Below, one piece after another: positions 33,103-40,142 of a stretch of 41,992 nucleotides of DNA. Numbering within the stretch: position 1 is the stretch's first letter; every line of letters begins with the position of its first letter. The DNA lies in assembly GCA_017616735.1 (NCBI GenBank), contig JAFZXP010000076.1, positions 1 through 41,992 of the forward strand, written 5' to 3'. A model generated the notes under the pieces. That model was not told where the DNA came from and made no database searches. It saw only the letters and a program-made list of their open reading frames with translations. The position numbers and the translations under genes are program-made. This DNA is from Bacteroidales bacterium (GTDB lineage Bacteria; Bacteroidota; Bacteroidia; Bacteroidales; F082).

Positions 33103-33435
33103 ATGAATAAAGTTTCTGAAAATAAAAAAGTTATGCTTTGGCGGCAACTGGAAAAAAATGGTTGCGTTTGGTCATACGCAAAAGGTGCCAAAGAAATCGA
33201 TGACGATATTCTCATCGAAAAAGCATTGCTTTTCCTTGAATTCGAAGAGCTTTATAAACTTAGAGAGGTTTATCCCATGCATCATTTGAAGGATGTATGG
33301 CGCAAAAAACTTGTCTCGCAAGGCGATTATTATGAAATCATAAACTGGCTGTTGGCGGCAATGTTTTTTGAAATAAAAAAACCAGACAAATACTTGAAAC
33401 GCTATGGAAAACCAAAATTGGAAGCAAGGGCTTAA
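33103..33435 (+). CDS. Small helical protein, unknown (possible DUF6922-like)
   Basis: 110 residues from ATG 33103 (MNKVSENKK), or 100 from ATG 33133 (MLWRQLEKNG). All-helical: LFLEFEELYKLREVYP, LKDVWRKKLVSQGDYYEIIN and WLLAAMFFEIKKPDKYLKR. The order of WSY, a DD.LIEKAL helix, a P..H.KDVW segment and a last helix with KKPDKYL resembles small Bacteroidetes proteins (DUF6922-type) often seen beside AbiEii-like nucleotidyltransferases. No such toxin gene is here; recG follows by 12 bp. The assignment is a guess from pattern, and the function is unknown. Confidence 0.65.
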   Translation: MNKVSENKKVMLWRQLEKNGCVWSYAKGAKEIDDDILIEKALLFLEFEELYKLREVYPMHHLKDVWRKKLVSQGDYYEIINWLLAAMFFEIKKPDKYLKRYGKPKLEARA

Positions 33436-33447
33436 AGAACCATCTTT

Positions 33448-35547
33448 ATGGATTTACTGCAGACAAAAATCGAATTTCTGAAAGGCGTCGGGCCGAAACG
33501 AGCTGAGCTTCTGAATAAGGAGTTGGGCATTTTCACGTATCAGGACCTGCTCGACTATTTCCCTTTCAGGTATATCGACCGTTCGCAGATTCACAAGGTG
33601 AGGCAGATTACCGACGACACTGTTTATTATCAACTTGTCGGAACAGTTAGTAACATGCAATGCATTGGCGCTCCGCGAGTTACAAGGATTACTGCAACGT
33701 TTACTGACGATACCGGCTCGATAGAATTGGTATGGTTTAAAGGCCTGAAATGGATAAAAAACCGCTTCCAGCCGGGTAAGAAATACCTCATTTTTGGCAA
33801 AGCGAACGTGTTTAACAATCGCTTCAATTTCACCCATCCCGATGTCGAAGACTATAATCCCGACGACGTGCTGGTCGGCGAGGCATTGCAAGGCGTTTAC
33901 AACACCACCGAGAAGATGAAAAACGCCGGACTTGGCACCAAACAGCTCGCAAAAATCATAAAAACCTGCGTGCTGCAAGTGTGGAACATGATTCCTGAAG
34001 TGCTGCCCGAAAGTCTGATTCTTCACGACAAACTGTTGCCTCGAAAAGAAGCCTACTACAAGATACATCTGCCTTCAAACAGCACTGATATTCAACGTGC
34101 TACGATGCGCTTGAAATACGAAGAGCATTTCTTCTTCCAGCTGCGACTGCTGGTCCATAAAAAAGACCGTCAGATGAACACCCGAAGCGTTGTGTTTCAA
34201 CAAGTTGGCGATTATTTCAACACTTTTTACAAGGAGCATCTCCCCTTCCCTCTCACCAACGCTCAAAAACGTGTCATCAAGGAGATTCGCGCCGACCTGA
34301 AGAGCGGTCATCAAATGAACCGACTGCTGCAAGGCGATGTCGGAAGCGGCAAGACAATAGTGGCATTGATGATAATGCTTCTGGCACTGGACAACGGCTA
34401 CCAAGCGGCATTGATGGCACCGACGGAAATCCTTGCCACTCAACATCTTGAAACACTAAGAGCGCAACTCAATGGCATGGACGTGCACTTCGCCTTGTTG
34501 ACTGGAAGCACCAAGCAATCCGAACGCAAACAGATTCTCGCCGACCTCGCAAGCGGTGATCTTCAGATTATCATAGGCACTCACGCTTTGATTGAAGACA
34601 CTGTGGTTTTCAAAAACTTAGGACTCTGCATCATCGACGAGCAGCATCGTTTCGGTGTGGCGCAACGTGCCTCTTTCTGGGATAAAACGGCGTTTCCGCC
34701 TCACACTTTAGTAATGACGGCAACCCCTATTCCGCGCACCTTGGCGATGACGCAATATGGTGACCTCGATGTCTCTAAAATCGATGAGCTTCCTCCTGGA
34801 AGAAAACCTGTAAAAACAGTGCATGTATTTCAGGAACAACGACTTGCCATCATCGGATTCATGAAAAAACAGATTGCCGAAGGGCATCAGATTTATGTGG
34901 TCTATCCGCTCATCAAAGAATCGGAAAAGATGGATTTGATAAACCTGCAGGAAGGCTACGAGGCGATGCTGAGAGATTTCCCGGAGCCGGACTATCACAT
35001 CAGCGTGGTGCACGGACAGATGAAGGCGGAAGACAAAGACTGGGAGATGCAGCGTTTTGTGCGCGGCGAGACACATATCATGATTGCGACGACAGTCATT
35101 GAAGTCGGTGTTAACGTGCCGAACGCCTCGGTGATGATCATCGAAAACGCCAACCGTTTCGGGCTCTCGCAGCTGCATCAGCTTCGTGGAAGAGTGGGAC
35201 GTGGCGCCGAGCAGTCCTACTGTGTTTTAATCACCGACCACAAAATCACCGGTGAGGGCAAAAAGCGCATGGAGACGATGGTGCGCACCAACGACGGATT
35301 CGAAATCGCAGAAGCCGACCTTCAGTTACGCGGTCCGGGCGAAACACAAGGCACCCGCCAATCGGGAATGATTGAAATGAAAATCGGCGACTTCCAATAC
35401 GATGAGCCAATCATCCGGCACACCCGCCGCATGGCAAACCTGCTTTTGGATACCGACCCGACTCTATCAAAACCAGAACATTACGCTACAAAACAATATT
35501 TCTCGCAACAGTTCGAACGCGATTTTGATTGGAGTCGCATCGGATAA
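33448..35547 (+). CDS. recG: ATP-dependent DNA helicase RecG
   Basis: 699 residues. It has the wedge/OB region (~1-230, GVGPKRAELLNKELGI near the start). Helicase motif I (Walker A) is GDVGSGKT at residues 296-303, with the RecG-type DEQHRFGVAQR at motif II, MTATPIPRTLAMT at motif III, TTVIEVGVNVPNAS at motif V and QLRGRVGRG at motif VI. A RecG C-terminal segment follows (QLRGPGETQGTRQSG). It remodels stalled forks and branched DNA. It is the second gene after the 33103 gene. The first base after its stop begins the 113-bp repeat array. Confidence 0.97.
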   Translation: MDLLQTKIEFLKGVGPKRAELLNKELGIFTYQDLLDYFPFRYIDRSQIHKVRQITDDTVYYQLVGTVSNMQCIGAPRVTRITATFTDDTGSIELVWFKGLKWIKNRFQPGKKYLIFGKANVFNNRFNFTHPDVEDYNPDDVLVGEALQGVYNTTEKMKNAGLGTKQLAKIIKTCVLQVWNMIPEVLPESLILHDKLLPRKEAYYKIHLPSNSTDIQRATMRLKYEEHFFFQLRLLVHKKDRQMNTRSVVFQQVGDYFNTFYKEHLPFPLTNAQKRVIKEIRADLKSGHQMNRLLQGDVGSGKTIVALMIMLLALDNGYQAALMAPTEILATQHLETLRAQLNGMDVHFALLTGSTKQSERKQILADLASGDLQIIIGTHALIEDTVVFKNLGLCIIDEQHRFGVAQRASFWDKTAFPPHTLVMTATPIPRTLAMTQYGDLDVSKIDELPPGRKPVKTVHVFQEQRLAIIGFMKKQIAEGHQIYVVYPLIKESEKMDLINLQEGYEAMLRDFPEPDYHISVVHGQMKAEDKDWEMQRFVRGETHIMIATTVIEVGVNVPNASVMIIENANRFGLSQLHQLRGRVGRGAEQSYCVLITDHKITGEGKKRMETMVRTNDGFEIAEADLQLRGPGETQGTRQSGMIEMKIGDFQYDEPIIRHTRRMANLLLDTDPTLSKPEHYATKQYFSQQFERDFDWSRIG

Positions 35548-35850
35548 GACGAAAAACTATGCAAGGCATCACGAATGTGAGACCTAAAGGACTCACCCTG
35601 AAGTGAGGCTTTGCATAGTTTGCAGTCAAACTGTAAAATTTAAATATGGAAGTTTATAAAGACGGAAAACTATGCAAAAAATAGCAGGCATTGCGTTAGC
35701 TGAAAAAATTAGCCTGCGGCTTTTTGCATAGTTTGAAGTCAAACTGTAAAATCTAAAATATTGAAGTACTTAAGACGGAAAACTATGCGAAAGCATCACG
35801 AATGTGAAGCCGTAAGGATTCACCCTGAAGTGAGGCTTTGCATAGTTTGG
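35548..35850 (+). repeat. Three tandem 113-bp structured repeats downstream of recG
   Basis: Units begin GACG(A/G)AAAACTATGC at 35548, 35661 and 35774, an exact 113-bp period; the last ends near 35850. Each has an outer stem AAACTATGCAAAG(C) paired with GCTTTGCATAGTTT, then a spacer containing AGTCAAACTGTAAAAT. In units 1 and 3 the loop holds two small hairpins, TCAC-GAAT-GTGA and TCAC-CCTGAA-GTGA, so a three-way junction forms. Unit 2 has a different interior with an AGCAGGC/GCCTGC stem. Stems are preserved while loops vary, pointing to a selected structure. No open frame. It fills most of the 35548-35891 gap. Confidence 0.85.
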
Positions 35851-35866
35851 AGTTGAATTAGAAATG

Positions 35867-35893
35867 TTTATAGGTTATAGGTTATTGAAGTTT
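35867..35893. repeat. Heptad repeat (TTTATAG GTTATAG GTTATTG) after the array
   Basis: Three consecutive 7-mers then AAGTTT, running into the stop of the polysaccharide deacetylase gene. The 14 bases GGTTATTGAAGTTT recur at 36560-36573, on the other side of that gene. Confidence 0.65.
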
Positions 35894-36518
35894 AATAGTT
35901 TAAAGCCTTAAAACAATACCCTTGATTTTTGTAATACTCCAAAACTCTAGGCAGAGCTGAAATCATATTGTTGTAAGCTTTCAAGCTGTCGTGGAAGGTG
36001 ACTATTGCTCCGTCACCGGCGTTTCTGATAACATTTTGGTAAACATCCTCTGGCGAAAGATCATGGTCCCAATCGTAAGCAATCACAGTCCAAGCCACTA
36101 TTTTCAGTGTAGAGTTTAGAGTGTAAAGCTTAGAGAGCTCCGACCGCTTGATTTTGCCGTGAGGCGGACGGAATAAGTTACTGTGAATCAATTTATTGGC
36201 ATCTATAAACGATTTGATGTAATCGTCAGTTTTGGTCTTCCAGCCGTTTTCGTGATTGAATGTGTGTATGCCCACTGAATGACCATCTTGTTTCAAAAGC
36301 TCAAAAGTTGCGGGAAACTGTTTTACGTTGTTTCCGATGCAGAAAAATGTAGCCTTTGCATCGTATCTCCTGAGAATCTCGAGCACTTTTGGCGTTATCA
36401 GCGGATGCGGACCGTCGTCAAACGTCAGGTAAATAGTTTTCTCGCCGGTCTTTGGCATCTCCCAAAGCAGCGACGGATAAAACATCCTGAAAAACTTCGA
36501 TGGCTTGACTAATCTCAT
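35892..36518 (-). CDS. Polysaccharide deacetylase (NodB homology)
   Basis: 208 residues from the ATG at 36518. An in-frame TTG at 36533 lies inside the -7 box and is rejected. Homologues begin in the same place (MRLVKPSKFF then MFYPSLLW). Catalytic motifs: LTFDDGPHP (base and metal Asp), HSVGIHTFNH (metal His), FRPPHGK (R.PY-like, with His), and VTFHDS near the end. The family removes N- or O-acetyl groups from peptidoglycan or polysaccharide. No signal peptide is clear, though the N-terminus has a basic/aromatic patch. The gene is bracketed by heptad repeats. Confidence 0.9.
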   Translation of the reverse strand: MRLVKPSKFFRMFYPSLLWEMPKTGEKTIYLTFDDGPHPLITPKVLEILRRYDAKATFFCIGNNVKQFPATFELLKQDGHSVGIHTFNHENGWKTKTDDYIKSFIDANKLIHSNLFRPPHGKIKRSELSKLYTLNSTLKIVAWTVIAYDWDHDLSPEDVYQNVIRNAGDGAIVTFHDSLKAYNNMISALPRVLEYYKNQGYCFKALNY

Positions 36519-36521
36519 GGC

Positions 36522-36530
36522 GCAAAAATA
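36522..36530 (-). promoter_or_regulatory. -7 box directly preceding the deacetylase ATG
   Basis: Minus strand TATTTTTGC, ending 3 nt before the ATG at 36518. The predicted transcript start falls within the first codons, again suggesting a leaderless message or a downstream start at 36473 (MFYPSLLW). Confidence 0.5.
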
Positions 36531-36539
36531 CAAAAAAAG

Positions 36540-36574
36540 TTTATTGGTTATAGTTTATTGGTTATTGAAGTTTG
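36540..36574. repeat. Heptad repeat (TTTATTG GTTATAG TTTATTG GTTATTG AAGTTTG)
   Basis: Five consecutive 7-mers upstream of the deacetylase promoter, related to the copy at 35867-35893. Same orientation, so the deacetylase gene lies between direct repeats 680 bp apart. Confidence 0.65.
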
Positions 36575-36604
36575 AATTATTAATTGATTGTCTCTTATAA
36601 AAAT

Positions 36605-36618
36605 AATGTCATGACATT
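36605..36618. promoter_or_regulatory. 14-bp perfect palindrome upstream of gpmA (possible operator)
   Basis: AATGTCATGACATT is its own reverse complement. Its right end is 13 bp before the gpmA -7 box, so it covers the -33 position where sigma contacts would lie. This placement suits a repressor or a CRP/FNR-type dimeric regulator. The regulator is unknown. Confidence 0.45.
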
Positions 36619-36631
36619 GGATATTTTTTTC

Positions 36632-36640
36632 TAATTTTGC
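36632..36640 (+). promoter_or_regulatory. -7 box for gpmA
   Basis: TAATTTTGC, a full match, 21 bp before the ATG at 36662; short leader of about 18 nt. No canonical -33 TTG at the proper distance; the palindrome occupies that place. Confidence 0.65.
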
Positions 36641-36661
36641 ACTTCAATAAATTTTAGAAAA

Positions 36662-37408
36662 ATGAAAAAATTAATATTAGTTCGCCACGGCGAAAGCGAA
36701 TGGAACAAACTCAACCTCTTCACTGGTTGGACCAATGTTGACTTGTCTGAAAAAGGAATTCAGGAAGCCCTCGAGGCCGGTAAGGCCCTCAAAGAAGGCG
36801 GTTATAAACCTGAAATTTGCTTCACATCATATCTGAAACGTGCCATCAAGACGCTCAACAACATACTCGACGTGATGGACATGGACTGGCTGCCGGTGTA
36901 CAAAACATGGCGCCTCAACGAGAAGAGCTACGGCCAACTGCAAGGACTCAACAAGGTTGACATGGCTAAGAAATACGGCGAGGAACAGGTGCTCAGATGG
37001 CGCCGTTGCTTCGACGTTCAGCCACCTGCGCTGGCAATGGACGACCCGAAAAGCCCTCGTCAGGATGTGCGCTACGCCGAATTGACCGACGATCAGATTC
37101 CGCTCACCGAGTCGCTGAAAGACACCATCGCACGCTTGATGCCTTATTATAAAGATGTGATTCTGAAGGCTTTCGAGAATCACAACGAGGTCATGGTGGT
37201 GGCTCACGGCAACAGTCTGCGCGGCATCGTGAAAGAGCTGAAAGGCATGGGCGAAGACGAAATCATCAAGTTCAACATCCCGACAGCTATACCTTACGTG
37301 TTCGAGTTTGACGACAACATGAAGCTGCAAAAAGACTTCTTCCTCGGCGACCCTGAAGAAATCGCCAAGAAGATGCAAAGCGTAGCTAACCAAGGCAAGG
37401 CAAAATAA
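36662..37408 (+). CDS. gpmA: 2,3-bisphosphoglycerate-dependent phosphoglycerate mutase
   Basis: 248 residues. The phosphohistidine motif [10 protein letters not shown] is at residues 5-14, with [14 protein letters not shown] following and [11 protein letters not shown]. The second catalytic His is in [29 protein letters not shown] and [11 protein letters not shown] are diagnostic of the dPGM group. It interconverts 3- and 2-phosphoglycerate in glycolysis. Length and motifs are full. Five bases separate its stop from the ATG of the next gene. Confidence 0.97.
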   Translation: MKKLILVRHGESEWNKLNLFTGWTNVDLSEKGIQEALEAGKALKEGGYKPEICFTSYLKRAIKTLNNILDVMDMDWLPVYKTWRLNEKSYGQLQGLNKVDMAKKYGEEQVLRWRRCFDVQPPALAMDDPKSPRQDVRYAELTDDQIPLTESLKDTIARLMPYYKDVILKAFENHNEVMVVAHGNSLRGIVKELKGMGEDEIIKFNIPTAIPYVFEFDDNMKLQKDFFLGDPEEIAKKMQSVANQGKAK

Positions 37409-37413
37409 TCTTG

Positions 37414-38088
37414 ATGTTCGTCGATATCCATACCCACATTGATAATCAATCTGTTATAAAGATTGTTGATGGGGATGTCGAGAAGATTTTAAAAACGGTT
37501 GGGATACATCCTTGGAAACTCGACCGTCATTTCGATTGGAGCGAAGCGAAATGGAGAAATCTACTGCGATTGAGAGGCGTAGATTTCTCCACTTCGGTCG
37601 AAATGACGCGTTTTTTTGCTATCGGCGAAGTCGGACTTGATAAAGTTCATAAAGAAACTTTCGAAAAACAACTCGAAGTTTTCGAGGAAATGATAAGATT
37701 ATCAGAGAGTTGTCGCAAACCTATTATAATTCATTGCGTGAGGGCTTACTCTGAGATAATCGCCGCACGCAAAAAGAAGAAAGCCGTCATGCCATGGGTG
37801 ATTCACGGCTTCAACAGTTCGGTGGAAACCATGCGGCAACTGCTGCGGCACAATATGTATATTTCGCTTGGTGAAGTGCTATATCGCAATGAAAATCAAG
37901 CGATTGATATTCTAAAAAACATCCCGCCCGACAGGCTTTTCCTTGAAACCGATGTTTCTGGCCGCGACATCAGGGATGTTTACGCCAAGGCAGCCGAACT
38001 TATGAATTGCGATATTGATTTTTTATGCAGACAGATTTTTGAGAATTATGGAAGACTGGAAACAACGGACACAGATTCTGGTAGGTGA
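37414..38088 (+). CDS. TatD-family hydrolase (short) with in-frame palindromic insertion
   Basis: 224 residues from ATG 37414; a TTG one codon earlier is rejected. The metal site starts FVDIHTHID (residues 2-10), with VGIHPW, IGEVGLDK, PIIIHCVRAYSE, WVIHGFNSS and LFLETDVSG in TatD order. The family are metal-dependent DNases or phosphoesterases. Residues 38-65 (DRHFDWSEAKW ... GVDFSTSVEM) come from a family B palindromic element. Homologues go almost directly from HPW to AIGE, so the element is an insertion tolerated in a surface loop. The last 41 bp overlap the start of tcdA. Confidence 0.88.
   Translation: MFVDIHTHIDNQSVIKIVDGDVEKILKTVGIHPWKLDRHFDWSEAKWRNLLRLRGVDFSTSVEMTRFFAIGEVGLDKVHKETFEKQLEVFEEMIRLSESCRKPIIIHCVRAYSEIIAARKKKKAVMPWVIHGFNSSVETMRQLLRHNMYISLGEVLYRNENQAIDILKNIPPDRLFLETDVSGRDIRDVYAKAAELMNCDIDFLCRQIFENYGRLETTDTDSGR
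37525..37608. repeat. Complete family B palindromic element inside the tatD-like gene
   Basis: An 84-bp imperfect palindrome. It begins CGTCATTTCGA and ends TCGAAATGACG. Inner arms GGAGAAATCTAC and GTAGATTTCTCC pair perfectly over 12 bp around a short loop. Its 84 bp equal 28 codons, so the frame is kept. It is the most complete copy in the window. Confidence 0.9.
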
Positions 38089-38785
38089 CGACGGGTTGAA
38101 ACGCTTGTCGGAGGCTCACGTTTTGGTAGTGGGACTCGGCGGCGTAGGTGCCTACGCCGCCGAGCAACTGGCACGCGCTGGCGTTGGCGAGATGACCATA
38201 GTCGACAGCGACACCGTGAGCGTCACCAACAAAAACCGTCAGCTTCTGGCACTCAACAGCACTATCGGACGACTGAAAACCGACGTGATGGCTGAACGAA
38301 TCCGCGACATCAACCCTGAAATCAAGTTGCATGTGCTGAATCAATATCTCAAGGACCAGTCGATTATCGACCTTATGGCGCAAAAATTCGACTTCGTGGT
38401 CGACGCCATCGACACCATGGCGCCCAAGGTATTTCTGCTCTATTACGCCGTTCAAAACCATCAGAATATTGTGAGTTGCATGGGGGCTGGCGGCAAATAC
38501 GACCCCACCAAAATCGAGATTTGCGACATCGCCAAGTCGTACAACTGCCGTCTGGCCTTCTACATCCGCAAACGCCTGCACCGACTGGGCATACGCGAAG
38601 GTATCACAGTGGTGTTCTCACCCGAGAAAGTGGCCGACGACGCCTTTATCGTTGAAGACGAGCAACAGCAAAACAAGATAGCCACGGTAGGCACCATTTC
38701 GTATATGCCGGCCGTGTTCGGATGCTTCTGCGCATCACACGTAATCAACCAACTACTAGGAAAACAAAATCGTGTTTCCGTCTGA
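38048..38785 (+). CDS. tcdA: tRNA threonylcarbamoyladenosine dehydratase
   Basis: 245 residues from the ATG at 38048 (MEDWKQRTQILVGDDG), the usual family start; longer frames upstream are rejected. E1-like/ThiF fold: VVGLGGVGAYAAEQLARAG (nucleotide-binding glycines), VDSDTVSVTNKNRQ, VVDAIDTMAPK and SCMGAGGKYDPTKI. TcdA cyclises t6A to ct6A at position 37 of ANN-reading tRNAs using ATP. The start lies inside the tatD-like gene. The 3' end overlaps the convergent zinc-ribbon gene by 41 bp. Confidence 0.93.
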   Translation: MEDWKQRTQILVGDDGLKRLSEAHVLVVGLGGVGAYAAEQLARAGVGEMTIVDSDTVSVTNKNRQLLALNSTIGRLKTDVMAERIRDINPEIKLHVLNQYLKDQSIIDLMAQKFDFVVDAIDTMAPKVFLLYYAVQNHQNIVSCMGAGGKYDPTKIEICDIAKSYNCRLAFYIRKRLHRLGIREGITVVFSPEKVADDAFIVEDEQQQNKIATVGTISYMPAVFGCFCASHVINQLLGKQNRVSV

Positions 38786-39500
38786 CTTCCTTTTCGATAT
38801 TCGCGATGTAATGAGTGCGTCTCGGAATAGTATCGAGAATCTTCTGGGCTTCGTCGTATTCTCTCATCTCGCGATATAACTCAATGATTTCCAATATCGA
38901 AGACTCATACTGCTCGTCATCTGGAGTGTATCGGCCTTTCAGCAACACCAGCAAAGCTTTCATGTTTTCAAGGTATTCCTCATGATGTTTCTTGAAGAGT
39001 CGGCGACCCTCCAATTGTTTGTGACGGTTTTTGCGCCACACGTTGAAACTCATCTTGCCTGAAAACAGATAAGGCAGGTGCATCTGGTAATTGTTGCGCA
39101 CCAAATCGTTGTACGCCCACCACATTAGTCGGCGGATGTAAATTTCCTTATCCTTGTCATTAATGACTTTTAGAAATTCCTTGTAATGCTCTACCAAGGC
39201 CAGGCGGCCTGCATTGCTGCTGAAATAAACGCCGAAGAAACGCCAGTGGTTCCATGTGTAATATGGCACCGTCGGTTTCTTGGCAGTTACCAAAGGATCT
39301 TTAAATTCTTCAACCCAGAACCAATGGCTGCACGAAGGGCATACCACAATTTTCTGGGGTTCGGTTATGTAATTGTCGTTCAACGTCTTGCCATCAGAGT
39401 AAAGTGTCGACTTATTAACCAGCTCCGACCTAACTATATGGCCTTCGAGCCACGCGTCGCATTGTGGACACTGCAGATAGAATGTGTCGAATTTTATCAT
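38745..39500 (-). CDS. Protein with N-terminal zinc ribbon and C-terminal helical region, unknown
   Basis: 251 residues. Two CxxC pairs (CPQC near residue 11 and CPSC near residue 54) suggest a zinc ribbon interrupted by a ~40-residue insertion. The rest is helical with TPR-like pacing: RLALVEHYKEFLKVINDKD, YIRRLMWWAYNDLVRN, MKALLVLLKGRYTPDDEQYE and LEIIELYREMREYDEAQKIL. A DUF2225-like arrangement is possible but not secure. It is 15 bp after rnhA in the same direction. Confidence 0.75.
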   Translation of the reverse strand: MIKFDTFYLQCPQCDAWLEGHIVRSELVNKSTLYSDGKTLNDNYITEPQKIVVCPSCSHWFWVEEFKDPLVTAKKPTVPYYTWNHWRFFGVYFSSNAGRLALVEHYKEFLKVINDKDKEIYIRRLMWWAYNDLVRNNYQMHLPYLFSGKMSFNVWRKNRHKQLEGRRLFKKHHEEYLENMKALLVLLKGRYTPDDEQYESSILEIIELYREMREYDEAQKILDTIPRRTHYIANIEKEVRRKHDFVFLVVG

Positions 39501-39515
39501 AACGTTGACTTTTAA

Positions 39516-40142
39516 TTACTTGCGACCGAAATCGGCGGGTATTTCACCCCAAATCTCGGTTCTCCATTTGTAAATCGGAACTCTGAAAGTGTTGTCGTGA
39601 AGCCATTTCTCGGCTCGGGCGATTACTTCAAAGAGGTATTTGTTTTTATTGCTCTCGACGAGCTTTGTCTTGCACTGGCCCGCAGCCACCCATTTCTGAC
39701 CGTTCACCGAGTCGGAATAAATCGGCAGGTTGATGCGGTTTTTCTGTTGCCAGGCGAGGCAGTGGACTATGGCCAAAAACTCGCCTATGTTGTTGGTTCC
39801 GCCTTCAAACACAGGGCTTTTGAACACCTCGGTGCCTGTATCGACAAACACGCCCCGATATTCCATTTTTCCAGGATTACCGGAGCATGCCGCGTCGACG
39901 GCGATGGCGTTTGTCATGGGTTTGGGGCTGCCTTCAGGCATTGATTCCCACGATTTTACCGGTTCCGTTTCGGATTTTCCGAAATCTGGTTCCGATTTAA
40001 ACGCCGATTCGGCGGCTTCCCTGGTGGGAAATCCTTTGTATTTCGCACCAGGGAACCCTTCGACCTGCAGACGGCATTCGTCCCAACTGTTGAAGACACC
40101 TATCTGCCGGCCTGTCCAAACCGTGTAATATTTGTTTTTCAA
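39516..40142 (-). CDS. rnhA: Ribonuclease HI with N-terminal viroplasmin (hybrid-binding) domain
   Basis: 208 residues starting at TTG 40142, directly after the mutase stop (TAATTG). The first internal Met is too late, since the hybrid-binding domain KYYTVWTGRQIGVFNSWDEC begins at residue 4. The RNase H active-site carboxylates are visible: AVDAACSGNPG (Asp), NNIGEFLAI (Glu), IYSDSVNG (Asp) and the final IPADFGRK (Asp). It degrades RNA in RNA-DNA hybrids. The N-terminal domain tightens hybrid binding. Likely translationally coupled to the mutase gene. Confidence 0.93.
   Translation of the reverse strand: MKNKYYTVWTGRQIGVFNSWDECRLQVEGFPGAKYKGFPTREAAESAFKSEPDFGKSETEPVKSWESMPEGSPKPMTNAIAVDAACSGNPGKMEYRGVFVDTGTEVFKSPVFEGGTNNIGEFLAIVHCLAWQQKNRINLPIYSDSVNGQKWVAAGQCKTKLVESNKNKYLFEVIARAEKWLHDNTFRVPIYKWRTEIWGEIPADFGRK

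Noticed and set aside
35548-35850. Possible CRISPR array or integron attC cassette array
   Set aside because: Only three units with a 113-bp period, no ~30-bp identical repeat with unique spacers, no cas genes, no GTTRRRY core at the stem ends and no integrase in the window.
36519-36533. TTG start adding five residues to the deacetylase
   Set aside because: These codons are the -7 promoter box TATTTTTG itself.
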